A stretch of DNA of 64,000 nucleotides from Flammulina velutipes (GCA_011800155.1 CM022369.1:3720001-3784000), one strand, 5' to 3'. Counted from the first letter of the stretch, positions 50,201 through 62,131 are shown. Numbers and translations are program-made. The notes: a model not told the origin generated them from the letters alone.

Positions 50201-53104
50201 ATCGGTTATGAGGATATCGGGTACCGCCTCCTTCCGGATGAAATCCAGCGCAGCCTGTCCATTGGATACGGCAATGACATCTTGGAATACAGGCGCCAAT
50301 ATCGACTTGATGTACGCTCTCGCGTCCTAACAAGCTGTGAGATTCGCCAACAAATGCAGAGGGCAGAGGTACATACAGCATTATCTTCCGCCAGTAGAAT
50401 TATATGCCGGCCGGTGTCAGATGGCGATGAACCCTCCTCAGTCGAAGCGGACGTCAACGACTCGCTCTCAGAGATCCCTCCAGTCCAGCTCAGAATCTCA
50501 TCGATCATCTCCGAAGGATGGGAAACGGTCGGCATGATTGGCTCATGATCAACGTCTTCAGCGCGAAGATGACTGAACCCAAGCGGGATGCTGACAGTGA
50601 AGGTGCTTCCTTTCCTCAGCACACTCTCAACCCGAATGGATCCACCGTGTATTTTGACCAATTCGTTTGTTAGTGCGAGGCCGATGCCTGTGCCTGTGAC
50701 TCATGACTTCGATGAGTACAGGTGGAATTACAACACAGAAAGAAAGGGGATTGGTACCTTCGTGGCTTCTCGCCTCTGCACCCTCAACACGATGGAATCG
50801 TTCCAGCACTTTGACCAGTTGGTCCTCAGGAATTCCACAACCCGTATCTTGAACTTTGAGAATGACGGACGAGGCGGTGTACATTAACTGCACAGTGATG
50901 CTCCTGCGTGGCTTGTCAGCAACACTAACTAGGACAAAGAACGGCATTTACCCTTTCTTCGTGTACTTGACGGCATTGGAAAGCAAGTTGAACAAAATCT
51001 GCTCCCAGAGTCCAATATCCACGTAGGTCATTTGCTCTGGCGTATTATCAACACAAGAGACGTTGTATGCTTGGGTACCAGTCAGATGGAAGCAGACCGG
51101 AAGAACATCGACACTCACCCAAACGCGCGTGCTCTACAGCTGAACGAAAGAGCGACGACAAGTTTTCTGTGAGCATACCCAGGTTGATGAGTCTGAACCT
51201 TGCCTGCGTATCGTCGTCAACATCGTAAATGAACAAGAGCGTTTCACAGTACCTGCAAACGCCTGGCCTCTGCACTGGAGAACATCATCAAGGAATTGAC
51301 CAAACGAAGAAGTCGTCCACTAGCACGGTGGATGAGTTTGAATCGACTCTTCATAATTGGGTCGATGAGTTTCGAGTCGTTGAGGGCGTCCTCGCTGGGA
51401 CCACGGATGAGTGTGAGGGGTCTGGGATGTACGAGTTAGCAGGGTTTCAGACGCAGGAGGACAAAGGGACATACGTTCTTAACTCGTGTGATACGTTTTG
51501 GAAGAACACAGTCTTTGCCCGATCCAAGGACCTCATCTCGTCCGCGCGCAGAACTTCCTGCTCGTAGCTGAGGGTCGCCGCCAATGAGGCCCCCAGGTTA
51601 CCAGCGAGAGCAGAAATGAAGCCCCGATAGGCCTCGTCGTAAGGTCGTCGAGTGTTGAGTCCAAAGACGACCATGCCAACGAGGGATACGTCCGCTGCGC
51701 CTAGAGGTATGACAATGGCGTCTGCAACGGGGTCACCCCAGCCACGACTCTCGAATGCTTGGGGACACGGATTGCGACATCGCGTAGGCTTACGGTCGGC
51801 CCATGCTGAAGTGAACAGCCAAGGGTCTGGAGATCCTGCTTCGAGAATAACTAGGGACGGGGAAGCTCGTTCATCTCCTTGTTCGATTCCAATGGCTGCC
51901 ACGAGTTTCATGTGGGTTATGGGGACGCTTGTCTTTGAGATGGAGCGTTCCAATTCTGAGCCAGAGGAGAGGACAACACCCTGGTAGCAAAGGACGTAGG
52001 GGAAATCGACGCTATATGGACGGAGGACCTTTTCGACGTCTTGCCAGAACTGGTGGGAGGTATTGGCTGGTCCAGTGTTTTCTGCCAACTCGCGTATGAT
52101 GCGTAAACGTCTCTCCAGGACGACGGTGTGTGTGGTATCGGTGCAACTGTAGAACGTTGAGTTGTTGTCAAATAGAAAGTGTGTGTGGCTCACTCGTTGA
52201 ATACGCCGCCAACAGTACCCAGTTCGGTGTATATAGGGGTGTAGGACCAGGTATAATAAGTCTCAATGACGGATGGCGCAGCGAGTCCAGCGTCGAGCAC
52301 GGAGTCGTCGGCCGAGTCAAAGAAAGTCAGCTCATGTTCGGTGGTCAGCGATTTTCCCGTAAAACACATATCGCAGTGGCTCGAAAACTTTTCCCAGGCT
52401 TCACTAAAGGCGACCTGGCCCGGCTTGCCCATGAGCTGATGGCGCACAGAGGCAAAGCCCGCTTTCCACGCGTCGTCTGAAACGGGTCTGAGATGCGATC
52501 GGGAGAGTGTCTGGCAACGTACTGTACAGAATCGTCCGTTCTTCACCCCAAAAAATAGACCTAAAAGCAAAATGTTACGGGTATATATGCACGAAATAAA
52601 CGCGTAGACGCACGCTTGAGACGCCTTTGCGAGCATAATCGAGGCGGCCGTTTTGAGCGAGTACGGCCAAGTGTCGATGTGGCCCAACGGTGTGTTCTCC
52701 CAGTCGTGTTCGAGCAGAAGCAGCCCCGCCGGCGTCTCTTGTATGTCCTTTGAGATGGAAATCGAGCGCTGGATCGTGTAACCATCAGCCCATTCGCGAA
52801 AAAGTAAAACACAACTCACCGACTGCACTATAACGCCAATAACAACAGCGAGGCCCTCCAGTTTCTGCACCGACGCATGCAACACGCCTCCGCCTTTCAA
52901 ATTGGCTTCAACCGCCTCCGCCTCCGCGTCGTCCGTCCGCAAACACCGCGCGACCCTCTCCCTAAGATGTACATTCCCATCCAGCTCGTCTTCACGCGCC
53001 CCATACGCGGAATTCGCCCATATTCTTCCCCGTTCATCGTATATCGCTGCAGGATGCCCAGCAGGCAGGCCATCTAGAGCAGGAATGAGCGAGATACCGC
53101 TCAT
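47204..53104 (-). CDS. Dual hybrid histidine kinase (PAS-GAF-HK-REC-PAS-HK-REC)
   Basis: This is a very large two-component phosphorelay protein with two kinase cores. The start is ATG 53104 (MSGISLIPALDGLPAGHPAA), since an upstream in-frame TTG is not plausible. In order it has a PAS-like input region (TPLGHIDTWPYSLKTA, YYTWSYTPIY), a GAF-like region, a first H-box (FFQNVSHELRT), and a first ATPase domain (TGCGIPEDQL, ELVKIHGGSIRVES). Next come a first receiver (LLAEDNA, DILITDLM, FLTKPF), a PAS domain (ISELAPVAIFET), a second H-box (DIVSHELRNPL), and a second ATPase domain (DSGPGIPLDDQARLFTQF). The final receiver has LMDMEMP and a terminal LKPYKISEIVKQ made by splicing. The stop is at 47204. 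Many introns are present. Its His, Asp and Lys signature residues all appear intact. Confidence 0.85.
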
Positions 53105-53259
53105 TGACAGGGTGATGGTGGCATGAAGGAAAAAGGGGATTCGGGCCGTATGTCCCGACACGGCAATCAGGACCAAGAGCCTGGCGGGACGTCATTCTCG
53201 CGTCACGGTGTACCTTTTACAAGTGCGCCACGGGTTTTCATTCTCTTATAAACTACAAT

Positions 53260-55059
53260 TTACATTGAAATCTTTGGATCGATTATCTCCACCGTTGCCG
53301 TCTTGGATCTCTCCTACTCCGTTTTTGAGCGCGAGGATAGTAGCAGGTGTGAAGGCGCGTACCGGAACGTAGACACTCCCCGGCTGTGTCAGACTAACGC
53401 TTTCGGCCTTCTGGAAAAACAGACTCTGACGCGCGCTGGTCGTCGTGTGCAGCGACATGTTGAACATCGTATCCGTCACAGGCCCATTCATCTTCTTGCG
53501 CAGGTTATGCCGGGCATTCAGGCTACCGTGAACGTCAATAACCCACCACCACGCGAACAGGGCAAAAACGCACAAAGCCACTGCCATTTTCGAGAGTCAG
53601 CATAATTTCACATTAAACAAGAAAGGGGAGGGAAACGCACACATGGTGATCACGTAGAGCTTATTCATGCACAGATGGAAAGGCATCCTGCTACAGTCAG
53701 TGTGGGATTAGGGAGGACGGCGAATGGGACTCAACCAGCTCTGACCATCAAGGTCCAACGGGAAGAGAACCACGATCAGTGTCTGGGCGATCGCAACCAA
53801 GAGTCCTCGCGATATCGTATACGCCACGAGCTTGTGCAAAACCGTGTCCGTCCTATATGAACAGCATGAATGTTCACACCAAGAAGCCCAGCCTGATGGG
53901 ATGGCCCACGAACCTCTTGACCCCGGTCCTAGAATGTCTGAGACTCATGGACAGCGCTATCGTGATCAGAATATCAGCAATAGCTGAAGTGGCCGACAGC
54001 ATCGTCGCTTCGATCTGCATCACATTAGCTTTCTCTGGAACGACGAATTCATAGCAGGTACCCACCATCCCACGTTTCGTTCCAAACCATTGAACTTCCG
54101 GATGCAGGCTCAGGTCCACGATCGCACCTACTCGGCGCGTCAAAAGGCTACGTCCGCAGCAGGGACTCCCAATCACCTACCTATCCCAATCCCAAAGCTC
54201 GCGATCGCAAAAATAACCTACTGAATGTTAGAGGTGTCTTTATCTAAACATAAACACAAACGACCCACGATTAGAACTGGAACGACCCTACTCCGGTGAT
54301 CAACTAAATCGTACCACGTCAGCGCCAAAAGAGAGAGAGAGAGATGGGAGGAGGACGGACAGAGATAGATCTTGTGCGCAAAGTACAATTCAACGCTAGG
54401 GGATCATGAGTCAAATCACATGGAACGCAAAAGGCAACGCAAACGCACATTAATACGATGAGGATCGTCAGCATCAGTTCCATATTGAATATACTACGGG
54501 ATATGTCAGACCCAGTCAAAATAACCTTCGAGCGACCCACAAAGGCTGATGTCCCAATGCTTTAAGATCTCCAAAGTGTTCGATCTGCGCAATGTTAGAT
54601 TCGGTCATGATTGGGAGCAAAGGAGTACGTACAAAGTAGTAATGCAGGACTCGAGACGTGATGCAGGTACTCGCGATATCCATGCATCTGCGTTATGAAA
54701 AAAAAGACACCTTAAGCCCATGTATTGTCGAAGGAAGGGTTCCCCGACGTACAACAACGACGCGACCTAATCAGCATCAGCATCAGCGTCAAGGGAAAGG
54801 GAAAGGGAAAGAACATAGGACTAACCAAGACACGCATAGGCCACCTATCCTCGTTCGTGTTCAGATACTGCCAGCCTTGCATGCACGAAATGCCCAGCAA
54901 CCTACAGCAGCAATACGTCAACACCCATATCCACCACGGGGAAAAGAGGATCATACACCGTCGAACATATAAAACCTATCAAACCATCAACATCAACGCA
55001 GTATTCAAGACAAAGAGCTCACCATAAAAAAGCCCATCTTCATGCTTTGAGAGATCCAT
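53260..55059 (-). CDS. DUF6534-type seven-helix membrane protein, copy 2
   Basis: This is a paralog of the copy at 42.8-44.6 kb with the same splice pattern. The start is ATG 55059 (MDLSKHEDGLFYG). It contains ISCMQGWQYLNTNEDRWPM, LSATSAIADILITIALSMSL, RHSRTGVKRFVGHP, and LNARHNLRKKMNGP, and ends VEIIDPKISM at 53260. It lies about 150 bp downstream of the histidine-kinase start codon, transcribed toward it on the same strand order (7TM gene upstream of the kinase). A membrane sensor next to a histidine kinase suggests linked signalling but does not prove it. One exon near 54600-54720 differs from copy 1 and may carry an indel. Confidence 0.75.
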
Positions 55060-55991
55060 GTTCACGGAGGTGAGAAGGGGAGGGGAGAGTAGTTATAACC
55101 AAAAACAGCCTGAGAAACGACCTTGTGCCAGGTGCTTAGATTCTAGGCGTCCGACATGTTCGTAGTTCAAGCTTCGACTTCTTTGCTTAATGAAGGTGAC
55201 GTTATCGATTGAACATATGGAGTAGCATCACCTCCGACAATCCGCGGGTGGGTAAGTAGTCTATCTACCCCGCAGAGCTCGAGCCACCCGTGGACGCCGG
55301 GAAAGATTTGCAGGAGGCAGAGACGGAGGAAATGTGTGGAGTTACAGACGCGGCCCGAGGGAAGAGACGCAATTGCGTGGGATGGGCATTTCCTAAAACG
55401 TAACAATGGTACTCTGTCAGCCATGAGATAACGATGGGTTATAATTTACTCCCTTGTCATTGGTAACTTCGACGAAGCCACGCTTTCAACACGTTGAGTA
55501 CCCTGAGCGTTTAGATCTGCAAGAGCATGCCGCACGGAGAGGTCCTCCAATTCATTGAAGATCAGCATCATAGTTTACCCGAGAGATGTGGCTTCATGGT
55601 GGCGCTAGAATCGTGGCGTCAAACACTCCAACCTATAGGGTGTCGAGATTGCAAACATTAACCAGGTACTTCTTGCCTCGACGCAACTGCAGTAGGCACC
55701 CGGGACGTGATATGAGGAAGGGTCGAAGGAGATGCCCATCGGAGAGCAGCTTACTTCCAGAAGACACGCGAGTGTGGCGTCTCGCATGGTTTGATGATCC
55801 AGATGCTTATGTAATCCAGCAGACAGCCGGTGTGGCGTCTTGTCCCTCGGTCACCCCGGAGTCTCATACAGGCCTCTTCCAGCGCGCAAGAAGTCTCAAA
55901 AGCTTCCTAATATTCACATCCAAATATACCTGGATCGAGGTGAGCGACACGAAGTAATTCATCATGCTGAAGAAGGCTTACAAAAAAATTC
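55060..55991. other. Intergenic region
   Basis: The segment 55130-55220 is the duplicated promoter piece also found at 44700-44790. Open frames at 55167-55424 (minus) and 55586-55957 (plus) show no recognisable family and I do not call them genes. Confidence 0.45.
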
Positions 55992-57175
55992 TCAATGCGC
56001 CACATAACAATCAACCCTCACCGAATCCCCTACCTGCAAAGCCATCTTCTCTGCCATGGACTTAACCAGCTCCTTCTTGGGCATCCAGTGTCTATCTCGC
56101 GCTAATTTCGCCGTGACAGGCCCAACGCGTATGCGTACTGACTCTAATCCCTTCAGAGCGTCCCAGAGCGCCGTTGGTGCATCTAGAGACGTGCCGTGTA
56201 CGATCTCCAGCTCGATATATAGAGCGCCGGACCACCCTGACATGGCGTGCACCCACCAGAGGAGACACTCGTGCCACCTAGGGTTCATAGTGTCGAGACG
56301 GACGGTGAGCGCACGGAGGTGGCGTAATGGATACGGCGTCGGGACTTGGTTGAATAGCTCGATGAGCTGGTCTTTATCACACGATTAGTTTTGATGTGAT
56401 CCCAAGAAGAAAAGCATGGTACGAACATTGTCTGTTATCCCTAAGGTCTACAGCGAGCGATTCGAGCGTCCCGACGCTCGCCTCGAGTATACGAGGAAAC
56501 GCATCGATGATGTCTTTCTGAGAAACCAACCGAACGTCCAAGGTGCGCAATCGGTCCACACACACCAACGGCAACCACAGGTCGAGATCCTCCGACAACA
56601 CGAGAGAGCTCAGCTGTGGTTTCGTAGCCTCCACCTTACCCAAGTTCTGCTGCGTGGGCTGCAACGGCGACCTTACAATATCCAACGAAACGAGGAACGG
56701 TAGCCTAGCGATGATAACGCGAATAGTGCGATTCGACATCTGGTGACAGCCCTGTATAACAAGCTTGGTAATTCCACTAGAGAGGAAGTTCCATGTTTGG
56801 GGAAACCAGAGGTGCGTCTGGAGGTCAACGAGCTTGAGCGAGGTGAGAGCGGGGAGGTGCGAGAAGATCACAGGGAGTAAGGGGAAGGATGGGAGGGGGT
56901 TGTAGACGAGTCCTTTATGACGTTGTTGCGTAAGATGGAGCGTCCGGACCATGCGCTGGAGATGCGGTGCGTCTCGTAAGATGTCTGCCAGAGCCTGACA
57001 GTGCCTTTCAGACATGGGAAGCTTGACAACGCGGAATAGACGACTCTGGAAGGAGGAGAGGAAGAGGCGCGACGCGCTACAGCACGCCAGCAGACTCTGA
57101 TAGTCATCCACGAGATACTCGGCGAATTGCTCGATGATCTCCTCTGGAACTTGATGGATGGATGAAAGCCTATAA
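55992..57175 (-). CDS. F-box/LRR-like protein
   Basis: The main exon (from about 57170) opens with an F-box-like stretch, LSSIHQVPEEIIEQFAEYLV, then LLACCSASRLFLSSFQSRLF. It continues with leucine-rich repeats (LPALTSLKLVDLQTHLWFPQ, LSSLVLSEDLDLWLPLVCVD, LRTLDVRLVSQKD). After an intron near 56400 the last exon carries LIELFNQVPTPYPLRHLRAL and ends VRVDCYVAH at 55992. It is a probable SCF-type adaptor. The 5' end is uncertain: an intron acceptor precedes LSSIHQ, and upstream exons may lie in 57180-57533 (an ATG at 57533 starts MTFGGILSTPRAQVKVTF), but I could not join them in frame. Confidence 0.7.
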
Positions 57176-57179
57176 CATC

Positions 57180-58601
57180 ATTGCAAATTCAGAATCAACA
57201 ACACCAGGATGTGGGAAAGTGTGATCGTACGTTTCGTGGGTCATTCCTATGAATGTGAGTTGGCAGTATGTGGGAGAGAGAGGCGCGATCACGATTTTAC
57301 CGGGTTCTGTTCCGCATTCGCTAAATAGTCGACAGGGAAATGTGCCCAGGTGATGTCCAGGCGAGTCTTCTTCCCAGAAATGTGTGAAGAGGGTAGAAGA
57401 GAACACGTCTATCAAGTGCGAGCGCGTGTTTTAACGTGAATGATTCAGGGGAATACAAGCACATCCTTACGTGAACGTTGAACGTAACTTTGACTTGGGC
57501 GCGAGGAGTAGAGAGGATTCCGCCGAACGTCATGGCACTCTGAAGAAACGCAGTCTACTGTCAGTGTCACAACTTTAAGTGGCGTACGGAACGGCTACCG
57601 GTGCGCCGGGCCGGTCGATAAAAGAATCAACCTCGAAATTTACTGAAGCGCAGCGTTTCGGTAGGAATTTCAGTAGTACTGGATCATACAGGTTTCTTAT
57701 TCATTTCAGCGAGCGGGATATATACCATCTCAGTTGCAATATCCGAACCGCTACTATGGATACTGAATTGACATCATTTCAGTGCATGAGATACAGTAGA
57801 ATATTGCCACCGCAGAACTTCGTACTGAATCTTCAAGTTTCTTTCATCATTTCAGAGCAGAGGTAATCGTTAGTGGCATTGGTAAAGGCGAGATTTTCAT
57901 ATGACCAGGGTGAGTTGCTTCCGCGATTGAAGGCTGTGAATCGCTCGATGAGATGCGTGAGCACAATCGACTAAAAATGGCCGCAAATGCACAGCACTAA
58001 CCGTCTCAGGCTTCCGTTCGTCGGGCGAGAGGTGGAACCATCGGGTATTAGTCTGGCAGGAATTGCTAGGAAGGAAATATGGAACGTGATGGAGAGAGAG
58101 TGCGACAAGCTCAAGATGAATGGTACGACTTTGGGTCCTGTGGCGCAAAACTAAGCGTGCTAGAAACACGGACTGATGGACGTCCGTTCGTTCCGCAGCA
58201 GCGCGTCGTGATAGGGTGGCTATTCGGGGAAGTCGGGTGAAAGTGGGGAATGGGAGATGGCGAGTACTGCAAGCATTAAAAGGCGAGAGGAGCGAGAACG
58301 TTTGGTATGGCGCTAACATGTCACCTCGAGGATACAAAGAGAGACATGTGGCGTCGTGTTCTGATGAGATAAGATAAAACCCCATTAGTCATACTTTGAT
58401 GCCGTGTGGGGAATCGCGGTTATTATCTTTCCCTCTTACCACCACCACCGACGACCGCAAGCTGTCGTCGTCGTCGAGCGCCGCTGCTCTTTCCTTGCTT
58501 TGCTTGTTGATCTTCAAAGGCGCGCTTAGCTTTCCGTGTTCGCCGTGGGATTCCGTGATAACGTTAGCACAGCTTCTTTTCTGGCTTAGCCATCTCCCAC
58601 G
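57180..58601. other. Possible 5' exons of the F-box gene, then intergenic region
   Basis: 57180-57533 may hold upstream exons of the gene on the minus strand. From 57590 to 57865 the motif ATTTCAG recurs four times at irregular spacing. The minus-strand open frame at 57897-58385 (162 codons) shows no domain. Nothing else is supported. Confidence 0.4.
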
Positions 58602-59552
58602 ATGGCGTCAGGCTCTTCAGTAACGTCGACTGCATCGCCGTCGACGATAACGTCCCTCGCGCCATCGAGCACATGGTCAAATCCGTTCCCGACGACAACA
58701 AGCAGCAGGACCTTCAACGGCGGTGGAGGAGGTGTTGGAAACGGCGGAGATGGTGCCAGCCTCAACTCATCAGCATCACTCTATCGTGAGTTTACTCTAT
58801 CTCAACATACATCGTGGCTTACCGTCTCTTCCTATTGGTACAGTCTATACGTTTCTAGGTTTGTCTTCAAGCTTCATGTCCAACGTCTATCTGAAACAGA
58901 GCTTCAGCGACACTCATCCTACTCCTCGGCGTGTCCGCTGCAATTGTGTTTAGATCTCTCATCCTCCGTCGCAGACACAGGGCCATGATTGAAGAGGCCA
59001 TTCGCAACGGCACCTGGGTTCCTCCGCCCAGTCGCCATCAGCGTGTTGACCCCTCGCAAAAGCCGCCAATGTACGAAGCTAATGTCTTGGTGGACACCAA
59101 GGATGATCATCACGAGTGGGACAACATCAAGGTGCGCGATCTGATTCCAATCTCTCGGCATGTCGCCTCATACTTTGCTTGCCCAGCCCTTTGCAGTGGG
59201 TTATACACTCCCATTGGCCCAGCGGAGCGTTCCTGCTCCCGTGAAGCCTCCACCTCCACCTCCGCCTCACGCTCGGCTACGCAGTACCCTTCGCCATGTC
59301 TGGTCACATTTCGATTCATCTACCCCGCCTAATCCAGCAACTGAGCTAACAGTTGTTCCCGCTCCCCCAGCTCTTCCTGATTCTTCATCAGGACCATTAT
59401 ATGTGTCGGTGCTTGTTGCGATGCCATCTCAACATACCGTCCATGCGGATAACGAGGAGCTTCCTCATGTAGAGTTTGGAGTGACACACATCACTGTATC
59501 GACAGGTCCTCAGCCGAGGAGAGATTCGGATGATGTCGCAAATAAGATGTAA
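58602..59552 (+). CDS. Single-pass membrane protein, 262 aa
   Basis: Four exons, 58602-58785, 58844-58858, 58908-59131 and 59187-59552, sum to 789 nt (262 aa). The N terminus is Ser/Thr/Pro-rich (MASGSSVTSTASPSTITSLA), then Gly/Asn-rich, and is probably outside the cell. A single transmembrane helix is made by joining three exons: LYLYTFLATLILLLGVSAAI, then VFRSLILRRRHRAM on the cytoplasmic side. The tail has DTKDDHHEWDNIK, a Pro-rich tract and a stop after DDVANKM. Proteins with this TM plus RRR arrangement are common in Agaricomycetes, with unknown role. The second exon is only 15 nt, yet it keeps the TM frame. Confidence 0.75.
58844..58858 (+). other. 15-nt micro-exon of the membrane protein gene
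   Basis: TCTATACGTTTCTAG lies between CAG (58841-58843) and GT (58859-58860). It joins SASLY to ATLILLLG as LYTFLA. Reading straight through instead gives a hydrophilic frame that loses the transmembrane helix. Confidence 0.7.
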
Positions 59553-59900
59553 GATACGAGATACTCATGTGTACAGATACTACTTAGCAGCGCCACGTTA
59601 ATTGACATTCACGATTTTACGCTGAACATTATCCACCGGCCCGGAACACAGGAAGCCGTTCCCTACACCACTTAAAGTTAAAGTTGTGGCTCGATAGCAG
59701 GCTGCAGTCAGATGAAATTGTCATCTTGACCAATGACCGTGACCATGTCAGGAGCATCAGAATGTGGGTCACTTCGTCCTGCGCCACAGTACTCAGTATG
59801 CTTGTTTTTGCTTGGCGACAGTAAAATGCATAGCCCTTTCTGTTGATCTCTGTTCTGTCTCCAGGGACTCTTCTAAAGCTGGCCTCTCTTTTCTGGTGTC
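59553..59900. other. Intergenic region before the tyrosinase remnant
   Basis: 59764-59850 resembles the sequence at 62600-62680 (TTCGTCCTGCGCCACAGTAC against TTCTTTCCACGCCACACTAT), a piece of the repeated tyrosinase unit. No gene is supported. Confidence 0.4.
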
Positions 59901-60072
59901 GAGCCTCTATCTTGGATGTGACGATCAGACAATGCTCACATCGAAGCTAGTTCCCGATGTTATGGTGAGTCTTCCAGTACCAATGAAATGGTCCGTCACT
60001 GAACTTACTTTCCGGGTAGTAGATGTCTTCAAGACGGAGGGCGAATATTTGTGCTATACGCGTGACATCTAA
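59900..60072 (+). pseudogene. 3' remnant of a tyrosinase gene
   Basis: Two terminal exons remain. The first encodes TMLTSKLVPDVM and is followed by a GTGAGT donor. The second (from about 60022) encodes VDVFKTEGEYLCYTRDI and a stop. They match LLSVFGLIPDVT and GDVLETEGGYLCYIYDI at the end of the complete gene downstream. No copper-binding exons lie upstream, so only the tail of one array unit survives. Confidence 0.75.
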
Positions 60073-60727
60073 CATATGTAACTAAGGTCGTAGAAGAACT
60101 GCTTCCGACAGACGTTTTGCAAGATACTCTTATTCAATTCTATTAGCTGTGGTAAACAAAGGATGGTCTGTACTGTAATTTGATAGCAGTACATAGGCAA
60201 ATGAGTAAGAATGAATATTTAAGAAGGGATGAACGCGCAAGGTGGGTTTGTATAATTCGTCATCCATAGGTGAATCAATTTCTGCGCCACATCAATCAGT
60301 ATATTTGTTCTTGTTTCGTTCCAAAGCCATGAACAGCTTCGCCCTTCTCAACTTAGTACTTACGTTCACTCTCTGTTACCTAGTTTACCATGTACACCTT
60401 CTGTCTCGCATGTAACCTCTTCCTAAAACCTTTCTAGTCCCGAGCCTCTGACGATCAGTGCGGAAAGATGACGAAGTAGGTAACTAGCCTCCCGTATGTA
60501 AAATCGCTACGCAATCGTAGTATCAGCGTCCTCCTTCCAACGCTGATATACTCTTCGGAATTTCCCTCCTTCTGCCTTCCATTCGTTCCTCGGGATCCCT
60601 TCGCCTTATGTAACATCCAAGTTGGTCCCGAGGCTATCTGTGCCTAAAGCTACTGGCCCCATCCTAGAAAAGGAAGCAAACCTTTGCGAACGAAAATTTT
60701 CTCATTCCCTCCTGCTACCACTCCGAG
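60073..60727. promoter_or_regulatory. Tyrosinase upstream region
   Basis: Segments here (CTGTCTCGCATGTAACCTCT, AATCGCTACGCAATCGTAGT) recur before the second tyrosinase at 63105-63260 (AATCGCTACGCAATCATGGT). The duplicated unit therefore includes promoter DNA. Confidence 0.5.
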
Positions 60728-62131
60728 ATGCTCCTAGCGTTTCTACTCTTCCTCTTCGCTGCTAGCACCCTCGCTGCACCTGGACATCCACCCTGCTGGC
60801 GTCCCCGCAGACGCGTCGATTGGTATTACCCTCTCATTCTTTCATCTCCCCATACCCCTCACCTCACACAAGGACGACACTCAAGAAACACGAAAAAGCA
60901 GCCTACTTCACCGCTGAGAATTGTCTCCTCAGCAAACCCAGTCGAGACCATTTCCAGGGCGCCGTCACTCGCTACGATGACTTGGTACGTGGTCTTCACG
61001 TCATTCCGAGCTGATTGAGTTTTAAAATTACAAGATCTATCCGCACCAGAAACAAGGTGACGTTCCCGGCGGTATGGATACTTGGCATTATACCGGCCAG
61101 TACGTCTTTCCTTCCCTCGAGCTCGAGACTCGAATTACTAAGACCCACGATTGAATCAGATTCCTTGCGGTAAGCATTCCATCTCAAAGTGCATCCCACT
61201 AAACGCTCACCTTAGATCCACCGCTTTTACGTCTCGACCCACGAAACCCTATTGCGGGAGGAATGTAGCTACACCGGACCTGTACGTGTTCAGATTTCTT
61301 GCTTACCCCCACACATCTAACCTTTCCACAGATTCCATACTGGAACGAACTCCCCGATATCGGGAACTACAACGCCTCTCGCGTCCTCCGCGATTTCGGC
61401 GGGGAGGGCTCCCCCGTCCTCGCGGGCCCGTTCGGTAACCTCACAGTCAATTTAGGCCCAGGGGAGGATCATATCCCGCACATCTTGTTCCGCAAATTCA
61501 ACGACACGCTCTCCCTCCTTGGGGGGCAGGAGAATTACGATGCGGTTTTGGGGAAGAGTGGGTTTGGGGAGTTTCAGAGGACGATACAGTTGACGCTACA
61601 TTTTGCTGCGCATGTTGCTGTTGGGGGCGATGTGAGTGTTTTTGTAAGGTCTTGAGGATGCGGTGGAGGGTTGACTTGGATATCGTGGTAGATGTTGGAC
61701 TTCATGACGTCCCCCGCGGATCCTCTCTTTTGGTTGCATCATGCATATGTCGATATGGTGCGTTATGGTTTTTGTCGTTCTTTGCACGTTTATTTGCTCA
61801 CGACCTCCAGCTTTGGTGGAAGTGGCAGGGGAGCAACAGCTCGAGGATCCACGATTTTGATGACATCGGATATGAGACGCAGTACGAGCCTGTCAATGGG
61901 TATACGGTAAGATATTATATTCCGATAATTTTCAATCCCGAGTCGGCTAACGGGAGGACTAGAATACGACTCAACATACTCTCCTCTCGGTTTTTGGACT
62001 CATTCCCGATGTTACGGTGAGTATTCAAGATCAAGTACCGAAAGCAGTCCGATACTGATTTTACTACTTTTAAGGTAGGCGATGTCTTGGAGACGGAGGG
62101 TGGATATCTGTGCTACATTTATGATATTTAA
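60728..62131 (+). CDS. Tyrosinase-like type-3 copper protein, secreted
   Basis: This is a short dicopper oxidase of the tyrosinase family, which oxidises phenols. A signal peptide MLLAFLLFLFAASTLAAPGH is followed by CWRPRRRVDW. The CuA ligands are the His of DTWHYTGQ and those of FLAIHRFYVSTHE; the usual FLPWHR is FLAIHR. The CuB site is LTLHFAAHVAVGGDM with LFWLHHAYVDM, and IPYWNELPDI lies between. Exons are about ten. One is 10 nt (61160-61169), joining the Gln codon CA|A to FLA. The C terminus is GYLCYIYDI at 62131. There is no long C-terminal extension, so it is of the short class. All six His ligands can be traced. Confidence 0.85.
61160..61169 (+). other. 10-nt micro-exon of the tyrosinase CuA motif
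   Basis: ATTCCTTGCG lies between CAG and GTAAGC. It supplies part of the Gln codon plus F-L-A just before IHRF. The same exon, ATTCCTAGCG, with a GTAGGC donor, occurs at 63977-63986 in the second tyrosinase. Confidence 0.85.

Noticed and set aside
55586..55957. 123-codon plus-strand open frame
   Set aside because: No recognisable family and no paralog in the window; a chance frame is more likely.
57897..58385. 162-codon minus-strand open frame
   Set aside because: No domain, no upstream structure, and a composition like non-coding DNA.
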